DNA of 8,917 bases, taken from positions 1-8,917 of the forward strand of contig JAISDL010000050.1 in NCBI GenBank assembly GCA_031264825.1, given 5' to 3'. A program made the translations under genes and the position numbers. This DNA is from Accumulibacter sp. Its GTDB lineage: Bacteria > Pseudomonadota > Gammaproteobacteria > Burkholderiales > Rhodocyclaceae. Positions 1-7,317 of this stretch are shown piece by piece. The number at the start of each line of letters is the position of its first letter. The stretch's first letter is position 1. A model generated the notes under the pieces. It was not told where the DNA came from. It searched no databases and saw only the letters and a program-made list of their open reading frames with translations.

Positions 1-42
1 TACGAAATCGGCCTGAAAATCGTCCAAGACTTCATACTTTGA
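1..42 (+). CDS. Possible 3' end of an upstream gene (partial)
   Basis: Reading frame 1 is open from the window edge for 13 codons (YEIGLKIVQDFIL) and ends at a TGA at 40-42, 24 bases before ygfZ. Such spacing would suit a gene just upstream in the same direction. Thirteen residues are too few to identify a family. A short open frame also exists on the opposite strand (ATG at 31-33 reading leftward), so a divergent gene cannot be excluded. Confidence 0.25.
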   Translation, partial: YEIGLKIVQDFIL

Positions 43-66
43 TGAAATTGAGAATCGCGGACCACT

Positions 67-1074
67 ATGTCGAAAACTTCCTGGCTTGAATTTCTCGCAA
101 ACGCGGGCGCGCGCGTGGAAGAAGGCGCCCCCTTGGTTTTCGGCTCTGAAACCGACGAAAGCAGACTTGCGCGCGACGCGACGATCGTCTCCCCGCTCAC
201 GCACCTTTCCGTCGTCGGCTTTTCCAGAGACGACGCGAAAACCTATCTGCACAGTTTGTTCACAAGCGACGTTGAAAGTCTCGGCGCCAACGCCTCTCAG
301 TATTCCGCGTGGTGTTCGCCCAAAGGGCGGATGCTTGCGAATTTCATCCTTTACCGGGATCAAGGCGCTTACCGCGCCCTGCTCTCCGCCGACCTGCTCG
401 CAAGGTCGATAAAGCGCCTGCGCATGTACGTCCTGCGCTCGAAAGTCGAACTCTCCGACGAATCGGACGCCATCGTGCTCGTCGGCGTTTCCGGTCCCGA
501 CGCACCCGAAGCCCTCCGCGCCGCCGCCCTGCCCGTCCCATCGACCGGGACGGCGAAATTTGACGGCGGAACGCTGATCCGTCTTGAGGATCGGCGTTAC
601 ATCGCGGCGCTTGAGGAGATCGCCGCAGAGGAAGTCTGGAAAAAACTCGCCGGAAAAGCGACGCCGGTCGGCTCAAGCGCGTGGCGGTGGCTCGACATCC
701 GCGCCGGGATCCCGTGGATCACCGAAGCGACCGAAGAAAAATTCGTTCCGCAAATGCTCGGCTTCGAAAAAATCGGCGGCGTCAGCTTTACCAAAGGCTG
801 CTATCCCGGACAGGAAGTCGTCGCGCGTTCGCAATACCTCGGTCGGCTCAAGCGCCACCTCACCCGTCTTCACTCCGAAACGCCGGCGCGCGCGGGCGAA
901 GCGGTTTTCAGCGCGCCCGAAGCCGCTTGCGGAACGCTCGTCTGCGTGGCGCCGTCGCCCGAAGGCGGGTTCGACGCGCTCGGCGTCCTTCTGGACGAAG
1001 CCGCCCAAGCGGGCGGAATCCGCTCGGAAAGCGGCCAAGTATTCGATTCCGTCGAAGCGCTTCCTTGGCTCTGA
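67..1074 (+). CDS. ygfZ: YgfZ/CAF17-type folate-binding protein (iron-sulfur cluster and tRNA-modification factor)
   Basis: This 335-residue protein belongs to the YgfZ/CAF17 family, which is related to the aminomethyltransferase GcvT. The family binds folate and supports assembly or repair of certain [4Fe-4S] enzymes, including the tRNA methylthiotransferase MiaB; it acts in the cytoplasm. The diagnostic motif KGCYPGQE is present at residues 243-250, with the invariant cysteine at 245, followed by a basic segment with QYLGRLKRHL. The N-terminal half carries the GcvT-like barrel (a YSAWCSPKGRML segment around 79-90), and length is close to family members. The ATG at 67 is the first start in frame and has only a weak Shine-Dalgarno (GGA at 59-61). 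The gene converges on the ADP-ribosylglycohydrolase gene, with 28 bases between the two stops and no clear terminator there. Family identity is secure; the exact client enzymes are inferred. Confidence 0.93.
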   Translation: MSKTSWLEFLANAGARVEEGAPLVFGSETDESRLARDATIVSPLTHLSVVGFSRDDAKTYLHSLFTSDVESLGANASQYSAWCSPKGRMLANFILYRDQGAYRALLSADLLARSIKRLRMYVLRSKVELSDESDAIVLVGVSGPDAPEALRAAALPVPSTGTAKFDGGTLIRLEDRRYIAALEEIAAEEVWKKLAGKATPVGSSAWRWLDIRAGIPWITEATEEKFVPQMLGFEKIGGVSFTKGCYPGQEVVARSQYLGRLKRHLTRLHSETPARAGEAVFSAPEAACGTLVCVAPSPEGGFDALGVLLDEAAQAGGIRSESGQVFDSVEALPWL

Positions 1075-1102
1075 GTTCTCGGCGCGGTCCAAGAGCGGTC
1101 GG

Positions 1103-1912
1103 TCAGCCGCCGTCCGTGAAGACGCTCGCCGACGGAAGCGTGTATTTTTCGAGAAAGGTTTGCGTCAGCACGCGCATTTCGTGCGTCACGCGATTCCACG
1201 CCATCGCGCCGAGTTCGGCGGGGATTTCCCGGTAAAAAGCCTCGGCGACGCTACCGGTGATACAGGCGATCGTATCGCTGTCGCCCCCGATCGAAATCGC
1301 CAGCCGGATCGCGTGCGCATAGTCGCGGCTCTCGAAGAAGGCGATCAGCGCTTGGGGGACGCTTCCCTGGCAACTCACGTCGAATTCATAGCCGGGACGA
1401 ATCTCGTTCAAGGACCGATCCAGGTCGTAAGCGCAGGACTTTTTGACGTAGTCCCCGATTTCCGTTTTGGAACACCCCGATCGCGCGAGGAAGATCGCGG
1501 CGGCAACCGCCTGTGCGCCCTTGACGCCTTCGGGATGGTTGTGCGTGACCTCCGCCGAGCGCCGCGCCTCGTCGAGCGTCTCTTCCAGCGTATCGAAAGC
1601 CCATCCGACCGGGCCGACGCGCATCGCCGAGCCGTTCCCCCAGCTATTGTAAGCGTCGGCATCCTCGCGCATGAGCCATTGGCGAAAGGAGCCGCCGTAG
1701 CCGGCGTCGAGATAGCGCGTGCCCCACTCCTTGAGCGCGCTCCGGTAGTCCCGCGCCCCAAGGCAGGCGTCGGCCACCGCGACCGTCAATACCGAATCGT
1801 CGGTAAAACGACATTTCGGATTCACCAAGTCGATTTCGTCCGGGTTCTCCGTTTTTCGGTTGCGCCATTCGTAAATCGAGCCGCAAATATCGCCGATGAT
1901 TCCGCCAAGCAT
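1103..1912 (-). CDS. ADP-ribosylglycohydrolase family protein
   Basis: The 269-residue product has the hallmarks of the DraG/ARH family, dinuclear-magnesium enzymes that remove ADP-ribose from proteins or small molecules. The opening MLGGIIGDICGS is typical, and the metal-binding motifs are both intact: FTDDS at 36-40 and GGDSDTIA at 209-216. Also present are GNGSAMRV (92-99) and HNHPEGV (124-130), common in this family. No signal peptide or membrane segment is visible, so it should be cytosolic. The ATG at 1912 is chosen over one 42 bases upstream because a strong GGGAGG lies five bases before it and the family begins with this residue stretch. The gene follows thrC on the same strand after 81 bases. 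It has no role in threonine synthesis, so it may be a passenger. The substrate (ADP-ribosylarginine, ADP-ribosylserine, ADP-ribose adducts or other) cannot be read from the sequence. Confidence 0.9.
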   Translation of the reverse strand: MLGGIIGDICGSIYEWRNRKTENPDEIDLVNPKCRFTDDSVLTVAVADACLGARDYRSALKEWGTRYLDAGYGGSFRQWLMREDADAYNSWGNGSAMRVGPVGWAFDTLEETLDEARRSAEVTHNHPEGVKGAQAVAAAIFLARSGCSKTEIGDYVKKSCAYDLDRSLNEIRPGYEFDVSCQGSVPQALIAFFESRDYAHAIRLAISIGGDSDTIACITGSVAEAFYREIPAELGAMAWNRVTHEMRVLTQTFLEKYTLPSASVFTDGG

Positions 1913-1917
1913 TTTTT

Positions 1918-1923
1918 CCTCCC
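1918..1923 (-). promoter_or_regulatory. Strong ribosome binding site of the ADP-ribosylglycohydrolase gene
   Basis: On the - strand this reads GGGAGG, separated by AAAAA from the ATG at 1912. It is one of the best Shine-Dalgarno matches in the window and decides the start in favour of MLGGIIGD rather than the in-frame upstream ATG at 1954. It also means this gene is translated independently of thrC. Confidence 0.75.
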
Positions 1924-1944
1924 GTGCGTTTCCACAATTTTCCG

Positions 1945-1980
1945 AAAAGAGCACCGCCGTGCCGCCTTCCCCGGAAGGCG
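1945..1980 (-). terminator. Hairpin region after thrC, possible terminator or attenuator
   Basis: Between thrC and the next gene the sequence 1963-1980 is a near-perfect palindrome: CGCCTTCC and GGAAGGCG separated by two bases, giving a realistic seven-pair stem with a four-base loop. It is followed on the - strand by a second small hairpin (GCAC/GTGC, 1951-1962) and then CTCTTTTC. The T-run is short, so termination is probably partial at best. It may end the alaA-hom-thrC message or only reduce read-through into the ADP-ribosylglycohydrolase gene. Confidence 0.4.
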
Positions 1981-1993
1981 CGCCGAAACGGAA

Positions 1994-3436
1994 TCAATCG
2001 GCGGCGTGTTCTTCGATGAAACGTTTGACGGACTCAACATCCGCGTCGAGGACGGCCACCCGCTGCGGCAGGCGCTCGATCCCCTCCATCGCCGGAGGAC
2101 GCGCCGGCGATTTGCCGATCGCTTCCATGAGCGTTTCCGCAAATTTGGCCGGCAAAGCCGTTTCCAGCGCAAGTATCGGCATATCCGGCGTCCGGTTCTC
2201 AAAGGCGAGCTTGAAGCCGTCCGCGGTATGCGGGTCGATCATCAGACCGTATTGCTCGTATACCTTGCGGATCGTCGCAATGCGGTCCGCGTGCGAACTC
2301 TTCCCGGAGACGAAGGCAAAGTGCGGCAGACGCTCGAAATACGGTGTTTTTGAGAGGTCGAAGCTCCCGCCCCGGTCGATTTCTCCCCAGAGGCTGCCAA
2401 GCTGCGCGGGGTCGCGCCCGACGAGGTCGAAAACGAAGCGTTCGAAATTGGACGCCTTGGAAATATCCATCGACGGGCTCGACGTCGTGAAGGTTTCCGC
2501 GGCTTTGCGCGGCCGATAAACGCCCGTCCGGAAAAATTCGTCGAGCACGTCGTTCTCGTTTGTCGCCAGGATAAGCCGGCCGATCGGCGCGCCCATCATC
2601 CGCGCGATGTGCCCCGCGCAGATATTGCCGAAATTCCCCGTGGGCACCGCGAAAGCGACGCGCTCGTCGTTCGACTTCGTCACGGCGAGCGACGCCTTGA
2701 TGTAATAAATCACTTGCGAGACCACCCTCGCCCAGTTGATCGAATTCACCGCTCCGATCCTGAACCTGGATTTGAACGCGTGGTCTTTCGAAACCGCTTT
2801 GACGATATCCTGCGCGTCGTCGAACATTCCGCGCACGGCGATATTGCAGATATTGGCGTCTTGGAGCGAATACATCTGCGCGCGCTGAAATGCGCTCATC
2901 CGTTCGTGCGGCGAAAGCATGAAAACGCGGATTCCCCGTTTCCCGCGCATCGCGTATTCGGCGGCCGAACCCGTATCGCCCGACGTGGCGCCGAGAATAT
3001 TGATCGTTTCACCGCGCTTTTCCAGGACGTATTCGAAAAGATTCCCCAGAAGCTGCATCGCCATATCCTTGAACGCGAGCGTCGGCCCGTTGGAAAGCTC
3101 CAAAAGGCCGAGTCCGGGTTCGAGCGGGCGGATCGGCGTGATTTCACCGGCGTTCCCGGGGTCGCGCCCGTTACAGTACACGGCGGGCGTATAGGTCTTA
3201 TCGACGAGGGCCTTCAAATCCGCCTCCGGGATGTCGTCGATGAATTTGGACAACACCTCAAAAGCCAGTTCGGCGTAGGAAAGCCGGCGCCAGCGATTCA
3301 ATTCCTCGTTTTCGAGCTGCGGGTAGGTTTCCGGAAGGTAGAGACCGCCGTCGGGCGCGAGCCCGCCGAGCAGGATTTCGGTAAACGTTTTTTTCCGCGG
3401 ATTCAGCGTCGCGTCGCGGGTCGAGATATAACGCAT
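1994..3436 (-). CDS. thrC: Threonine synthase
   Basis: This 480-residue pyridoxal-phosphate enzyme converts O-phosphohomoserine to threonine, the last step of threonine synthesis. The PLP lysine is K123 in SNGPTLAFKD (115-124). The SGDTG loop is at 152-156, the conserved VNSINWARV at 230-238, the phosphate-binding PTGNFGN at 265-271, SPSMDISKASNFER at 320-333 and DPHTADG at 401-407. Length and motifs fit the long, yeast/E. coli-type threonine synthases. The frame is open far upstream into hom, but the family N-terminus (MRYISTRD) begins at the ATG at 3436, with a weak GGAA before it. It lies 26 bases after hom, consistent with co-transcription and possibly translational coupling. Confidence 0.96.
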   Translation of the reverse strand: MRYISTRDATLNPRKKTFTEILLGGLAPDGGLYLPETYPQLENEELNRWRRLSYAELAFEVLSKFIDDIPEADLKALVDKTYTPAVYCNGRDPGNAGEITPIRPLEPGLGLLELSNGPTLAFKDMAMQLLGNLFEYVLEKRGETINILGATSGDTGSAAEYAMRGKRGIRVFMLSPHERMSAFQRAQMYSLQDANICNIAVRGMFDDAQDIVKAVSKDHAFKSRFRIGAVNSINWARVVSQVIYYIKASLAVTKSNDERVAFAVPTGNFGNICAGHIARMMGAPIGRLILATNENDVLDEFFRTGVYRPRKAAETFTTSSPSMDISKASNFERFVFDLVGRDPAQLGSLWGEIDRGGSFDLSKTPYFERLPHFAFVSGKSSHADRIATIRKVYEQYGLMIDPHTADGFKLAFENRTPDMPILALETALPAKFAETLMEAIGKSPARPPAMEGIERLPQRVAVLDADVESVKRFIEEHAAD

Positions 3437-3462
3437 GCTTGTGTTCCGTTGAATGAAACCTT

Positions 3463-4773
3463 CTAAGTCAGTTCTTCGAGCCGCAGACGGATCAAGCGGC
3501 CCTTGACGACGGGGAGCGACTCGATTTTGGAGATTGCGGCGTTGATGTTCTTTTCGCGCGTCTCGTGCGTCAGCAGGATGATGTCGGTCTGATCCTCGCC
3601 TTCGTCGGGTTCGCGCTGGATCATCGCGTTGATCGAAATCAACTGGTCGGCGAGGATATGCGTAATATCGGCGAGCACACCGGGCTTGTCTTCGACGCGC
3701 AGGCGCAGGTAATAACTCGTCACGACTTCGGAAATCGGGAGGATCGGCAGGTCGACGACCGCGTCCGGCTGAAACGCCAGGTGCGGGACGCGATGTTCGG
3801 GGTTCGACGTAAGCATCCGCGCGATATCGACGAGGTCGGCGATCACGGCGGACGCGGTCGGCTCGGCACCCGCGCCCTTGCCGTAGTAGAGTGTCGAACC
3901 GACCGCGTCGCCCTTGACGAGGACGGCGTTCATCGCACCCTCGACGTTGGCGATCAGGCGTTTTTCCGGGATCAGCGTCGGATGGACGCGCAACTCGATC
4001 CCCGCGACCGTCCGCTTCGTTATGCCGAGGAGTTTGATCCGATACCCCAACTGCCCCGCGTACTTGATGTCTGTCGAATCGAGTCGGCTGATCCCCTCGA
4101 TGTGCGCTTTCTCGAAATTCATCCGCGTCCCGAAGGCGATCGCGCTCATGATCGTCAGCTTGTGCGCCGCGTCGACGCCCTCGATGTCGAAGGTCGGGTC
4201 GGCCTCCGCGTAACCCAGGCGCTGCGCTTCTTTCAGCACGACGTCGAAAGCTTCTCCGCGCTCGCGCATTTCCGAGAGGATGAAATTCGTCGTCCCGTTG
4301 ATGATCCCGGAGACCCACTCGATGTGATTCGCCGTCAGACCTTCACGAAGCGCCTTGATGATCGGGATGCCGCCGGCGACGGCCGCCTCGAACGCGACCA
4401 TGACGTTTTTTTCCCGCGCCACCGCGAAAATCTCGTTGCCGTGAGAAGCGATCAGCGCCTTGTTCGCCGTCACGACGTGCTTGCCGTTTTTCATGGCCTT
4501 CAGCACGAGGTCCTTCGCGACGCCGCATCCGCCGATCAATTCGACGACGACGTCGATTTCCGGGTCGGAAACGACCGAAAAAGCGTCGTCGGTAATCCGG
4601 CATTTCCCCTGCGTCACCTTTTCCGCGTGCGCGAGGTCCCTGTCCGCGACGACGCTTATCCGAAGCGGGCGCCCGGAACGCCGGGTGATTTCCTCGTTGT
4701 TCCGGTCGAGGACGGAAAAAGTACCGCCGCCTACAGTTCCAATGCCGAGGAGTCCTATGTTGATCGGTTTCAT
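3463..4773 (-). CDS. hom: Homoserine dehydrogenase with C-terminal ACT domain
   Basis: The 436-residue product reduces L-aspartate 4-semialdehyde to L-homoserine with NAD(P)H, the branch step to threonine and methionine. The nucleotide-binding loop GLLGIGTVGGG is at residues 7-17. TANKALIA (102-109), NGTTNFIL (159-166) and EADPTFDIEGVDAAHKL (190-206) supply the catalytic and substrate-binding core, with the conserved lysine at 205. GAGAEPTASAV follows at 301-311. An ACT domain spans about 354-430 (YYLRLRVEDKPGVLADI), which in this family mediates allosteric inhibition, usually by threonine. There is no aspartokinase domain, so this is the monofunctional form. The ATG at 4773 matches the family start; a TTG 15 bases upstream is possible but neither has a good Shine-Dalgarno. 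It lies 30 bases after alaA and 26 before thrC. Confidence 0.96.
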   Translation of the reverse strand: MKPINIGLLGIGTVGGGTFSVLDRNNEEITRRSGRPLRISVVADRDLAHAEKVTQGKCRITDDAFSVVSDPEIDVVVELIGGCGVAKDLVLKAMKNGKHVVTANKALIASHGNEIFAVAREKNVMVAFEAAVAGGIPIIKALREGLTANHIEWVSGIINGTTNFILSEMRERGEAFDVVLKEAQRLGYAEADPTFDIEGVDAAHKLTIMSAIAFGTRMNFEKAHIEGISRLDSTDIKYAGQLGYRIKLLGITKRTVAGIELRVHPTLIPEKRLIANVEGAMNAVLVKGDAVGSTLYYGKGAGAEPTASAVIADLVDIARMLTSNPEHRVPHLAFQPDAVVDLPILPISEVVTSYYLRLRVEDKPGVLADITHILADQLISINAMIQREPDEGEDQTDIILLTHETREKNINAAISKIESLPVVKGRLIRLRLEELT

Positions 4774-4803
4774 CTGAATTGTTTTCAAAGGTTAAAAATC
4801 GGT

Positions 4804-6099
4804 TTACGCCCTGCGCGCACGGAAGTTCTCCAGAAACCGGGCGATGCGCCCGATCGCCTCTTCGAGATCGTCCTCGTACGGAAGAAAAACCAGGCGAAAA
4901 TGGTCGGGGCGCGGCCAGTTGAAGCCCGTCCCCTGAACGAGCAGGACACGCTCCTCGCGCAGAAGCTCCGCAATGAAAGCCTGATCGTCTTCGATCGGAT
5001 AAACCTTCGGATCGAGCTTCGGGAACATATACAGCGTCGCCTTGGGCTTGACGCAACTCACGCCGGGAATCGCGGTGATCCGCTCGTACGCCAGGTTGCG
5101 CTGGCGGCACATGCGACCGCCGGGCATGACGAGGTCGTCGATGCTCTGATAACCGCCGAGCGCCGTCTGGATGCCGTACTGCCCCGGAACGTTCGCGCAC
5201 AGGCGCATCGACGCGAGCATGTCCAAGCCTTCGATGTAATCCCGCGCGCGCGCAAGATCGCCCGAGACGACCATCCATCCGGCGCGGTACCCGCAAGAAC
5301 GGTAATTCTTCGAAAGACCGTTGAAACTGACCATCAACACGTCGTCGGAAAGCGAAGCGATCGCCGTGTGCGCCACGCCGTCGTAAAGCACTTTGTCATA
5401 AACCTCGTCGGCGTAAACGATCAGATCGTTTTCCCGCGCGATTTCGACGATTTCCATCAACAGATCGTCGGGGTAGAGCGCGCCCGTCGGGTTGTTCGGG
5501 TTGATGACGACGATCGCGCGCGTGCGCGGCGTGATCTTCGAGCGGATGTCTTCGGGGTCGGGAAGCCAAGCGTTGTTCTCGTCGCACAGATAGTGGCGCG
5601 GCGCGCCGCCCGAAAGGCTGACGGCCGCCGTCCAGAGCGGATAATCGGGCGCCGGCAGCAAAACCTCGTCGCCGGAGTTCAGCAAGGCGTTCATCGAAAG
5701 GCAGATAAGCTCCGAGACGCCGTTGCCGATGTAGATGTCGTCGAGCGTCACGCCCTTGATATGCTTTTGCTGCGTGTAATGCATCACGGCCTTGCGCGCG
5801 GGAAAAATACCCTTTGAATCCGAATAACCCGCCGCTTCCGGCAAATTGCGGATCATGTCGAGCCGGATTTCTTCGGGAGAGTCAAAACCGAAAGGCGCCA
5901 GATTGCCGATGTTCAGCTTGATGATCCTGTGCCCCTCTTCCTCCATCCTTCTCGCCTGCTCAAGCACCGGCCCGCGAATGTCGTAACAGACGTTTGCGAG
6001 CTTGTCGGACTTGAGCACGGGGTTTTTCGAGCCAAACGCCTTCTTCCGAAGGTCGTAGCAAACGTTTGACGGTCTCTCTGATTCCTGCGTGGATTCCAT
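4804..6099 (-). CDS. alaA: Glutamate-pyruvate aminotransferase (AlaA/AlaT type)
   Basis: This 431-residue class I PLP aminotransferase makes alanine from pyruvate and glutamate. It closely resembles E. coli AlaA as I recall it: NVCYDIRGPVL, LNIGN, DIYIGNGVSEL, PAPDYPLWTAAVSLS, NPNNPTGA (200-207), a YADEVYDK segment around 229-236, and LASMRLCANVPGQ. The Schiff-base lysine is K264 in FNGLSKNYR. The ATG at 6099 is preceded by GAGAGGG, a fair ribosome site, and is the only ATG before the conserved core. This start gives about 24 more N-terminal residues than E. coli AlaA, and that extension carries a second copy of NVCYDxR (12-18 as well as 36-42). A GTG at residue 28 would give a family-length protein but lacks a ribosome site. 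It leads the alaA-hom-thrC unit, an arrangement I associate with betaproteobacteria. Confidence 0.95.
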   Translation of the reverse strand: MESTQESERPSNVCYDLRKKAFGSKNPVLKSDKLANVCYDIRGPVLEQARRMEEEGHRIIKLNIGNLAPFGFDSPEEIRLDMIRNLPEAAGYSDSKGIFPARKAVMHYTQQKHIKGVTLDDIYIGNGVSELICLSMNALLNSGDEVLLPAPDYPLWTAAVSLSGGAPRHYLCDENNAWLPDPEDIRSKITPRTRAIVVINPNNPTGALYPDDLLMEIVEIARENDLIVYADEVYDKVLYDGVAHTAIASLSDDVLMVSFNGLSKNYRSCGYRAGWMVVSGDLARARDYIEGLDMLASMRLCANVPGQYGIQTALGGYQSIDDLVMPGGRMCRQRNLAYERITAIPGVSCVKPKATLYMFPKLDPKVYPIEDDQAFIAELLREERVLLVQGTGFNWPRPDHFRLVFLPYEDDLEEAIGRIARFLENFRARRA

Positions 6100-6164
6100 T
6101 GCGCCCTCTCGCCCCGGAACGGCAAAGCGCCGCTTTCTTCGTTCCGGGAAAAGCAAAAGGTATA

Positions 6165-6193
6165 ATCCTACTTTATTGCCCGTTTTCCCGCAA
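6165..6193 (-). promoter_or_regulatory. Candidate sigma-70 promoter for alaA-hom-thrC
   Basis: Reading leftward, TTGCGG (6188-6193) and TAGGAT (6165-6170) are separated by exactly 17 bases. The hexamers match the consensus at four of six positions or thereabouts. Transcription would start near 6158, giving a leader of about 59 bases. The A+T-rich patch here stands out from its GC-rich surroundings. No clear operator, riboswitch or leader peptide is visible. The match is partial, so this is a prediction only. Confidence 0.4.
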
Positions 6194-6371
6194 TTCGTGC
6201 TCCCCTCCACTCTTCCGCACACGTCGTCACCCAATCGCCCCCGGCGCGGCACGGTCGGCGCGGACATTCTGAAATGAGATCGCCGACAATTCGAAGGCGG
6301 AACGTCGCCACGGGATTCGCGCCGCTCGCGCTTCCCGGCGCGCTTTTGTGTACGCTTCCGGGGGCGCGCGC

Positions 6372-7250
6372 GTGGTAAGGCGAATCGCGCTCAAAATCGA
6401 CGTCGACACCTGCCACGGCGCGCTCGAAGGCGTTCCCGCGCTGACCCGGCTTCTGGCCGACCACGGCGCGCGGGGTAGTTTCTTCTTTTGCCTCGGTCCC
6501 GATCAAAGCGGCCGCGAATCTGGAAAAACTTCGCTCAAACGCTATTACGACCTCAAAACGAGGCTCTGCGGGACCCTCCTTCCCGCGCCCGAAATCGGCG
6601 CGTGCTGCCTTGAAATCCTCCGAAAAACCCGGCAGGCCGGCTTTGAAACCGGACTCCGCGCCTGGAATCGCGTCGCGTGGGAAAAGAAAATCGACGACGC
6701 GCAAAACCCCTGGGTCGAGACGGAAATGCAAAAAGCGCTCTCGCGCTTTACGGAGATATTCTCCGAACCGCCGCGCGCGTGCGCCGCCGCGGGCTGGAAA
6801 ACGAATCGGCACGCGCTCCGACTCACGCAAGGCCTCGGTTTTTCCTACGCGAGCGACAGCCGCGGAAAAACACCCTTCCTTCCGGTCATTGACGGCGAAA
6901 TCGTCGTGTGCCCGCAAATCCCGACGACGCTGCCGACGCTCGACGAAGTCCTTTTCACCGGCGACGTCTCTCCGACCACCGCGTTCGACCGGATACTCCA
7001 ACTCTCGGAAACGCTCGAAGGCGATCACGTCTTCACGCTTCGCGCGGAAATCGAGGGCATGCAATTCATCGGCGCCTTCGAACGCCTGCTCGCCTCGTGG
7101 GCCAAACGGGGCGATTCGCTCGTCGCGCTGGAAGATTTACGCGCCTCGATCAGTTTCGATACGCTGACCCGAAGCCGCGTCGTTTTCGACGAAGTGCCGG
7201 GACGAAGCGGAAAGAGAATGCTGCAGGGGAGCGTTTTCCCGACCGAATAA
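6372..7250 (+). CDS. ArnD-like NodB-fold protein lacking the usual metal-binding and catalytic histidines (probable pseudoenzyme)
   Basis: The 292-residue product aligns along its length with ArnD, which deformylates undecaprenyl-phosphate-linked 4-formamido-arabinose in lipid A modification. Shared landmarks are IALKIDVDT (5-13, with D10 and D12), LEGVPAL, SFFFCLGPDQSGR (36-48), CAAAGWK (137-143), YASDSRG (159-165), QIPTTLPTLDEV (182-193) and FTLRAEIEG (221-229). Recalled E. coli ArnD has HAWDHHAW in the second motif; here it is RAWNRVAW (96-103). The motif-5 segment IHAEVEG is here LRAEIEG (R224). Thus the expected histidines are absent while D10/D12 and the surrounding framework remain. 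No signal peptide or membrane segment is seen. The GTG at 6372 gives the family-like MVRRIALKID and has a G-rich run before it; a GTG at 6348 would add eight residues. It diverges from alaA, and no other arn gene is in view. A true deformylase role is unlikely; a binding or regulatory role is speculation. Confidence 0.8.
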   Translation: MVRRIALKIDVDTCHGALEGVPALTRLLADHGARGSFFFCLGPDQSGRESGKTSLKRYYDLKTRLCGTLLPAPEIGACCLEILRKTRQAGFETGLRAWNRVAWEKKIDDAQNPWVETEMQKALSRFTEIFSEPPRACAAAGWKTNRHALRLTQGLGFSYASDSRGKTPFLPVIDGEIVVCPQIPTTLPTLDEVLFTGDVSPTTAFDRILQLSETLEGDHVFTLRAEIEGMQFIGAFERLLASWAKRGDSLVALEDLRASISFDTLTRSRVVFDEVPGRSGKRMLQGSVFPTE

Positions 7251-7264
7251 GCTCTCGACGGAAG

Positions 7265-7294
7265 TAAAAAAGGCGGCAAAAGCCGCCTTTTTTA
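7265..7294. terminator. Bidirectional intrinsic terminator
   Basis: The stem pairs TAAAAAAGGCGGC (7265-7277) perfectly with GCCGCCTTTTTTA (7282-7294) around an AAAA loop. The GC core is flanked by A6 and T6, so it works as a rho-independent terminator in both directions. It sits 14 bases after the stop of the ArnD-like gene and 23 bases from the stop of the convergent YccA-family gene, and should end both transcripts. Confidence 0.95.
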
Positions 7295-7317
7295 TCACGA
7301 TACTCGGTCGCCGCCGA

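Noticed and set aside
584..2353. 589-codon + strand frame across ygfZ and antisense to the ADP-ribosylglycohydrolase and thrC genes
   Set aside because: A product of high GC content; arginine-rich with no family motif, and it conflicts with three well-supported genes.
3437..4318. Upstream in-frame extension of thrC by 294 codons
   Set aside because: It lies out of frame inside hom, is arginine-rich, and the threonine synthase family starts at MRYISTRD.
3565..5817. 750-codon + strand frame antisense to hom and alaA
   Set aside because: Mirror of GC-biased codons in the real genes; composition is rich in Arg, Asp and Val with no recognisable domain.
6161..6166. Perfect TATAAT on the + strand as promoter for the ArnD-like gene
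   Set aside because: No acceptable -35 hexamer at 15-19 bases upstream and no extended -10; it overlaps a better-spaced - strand promoter. It could still contribute, but I could not support it.
6100..6267. Upstream in-frame extension of alaA by 56 codons
   Set aside because: Covers the predicted promoter and the ribosome site of the ATG at 6099 and has no similarity to the family.
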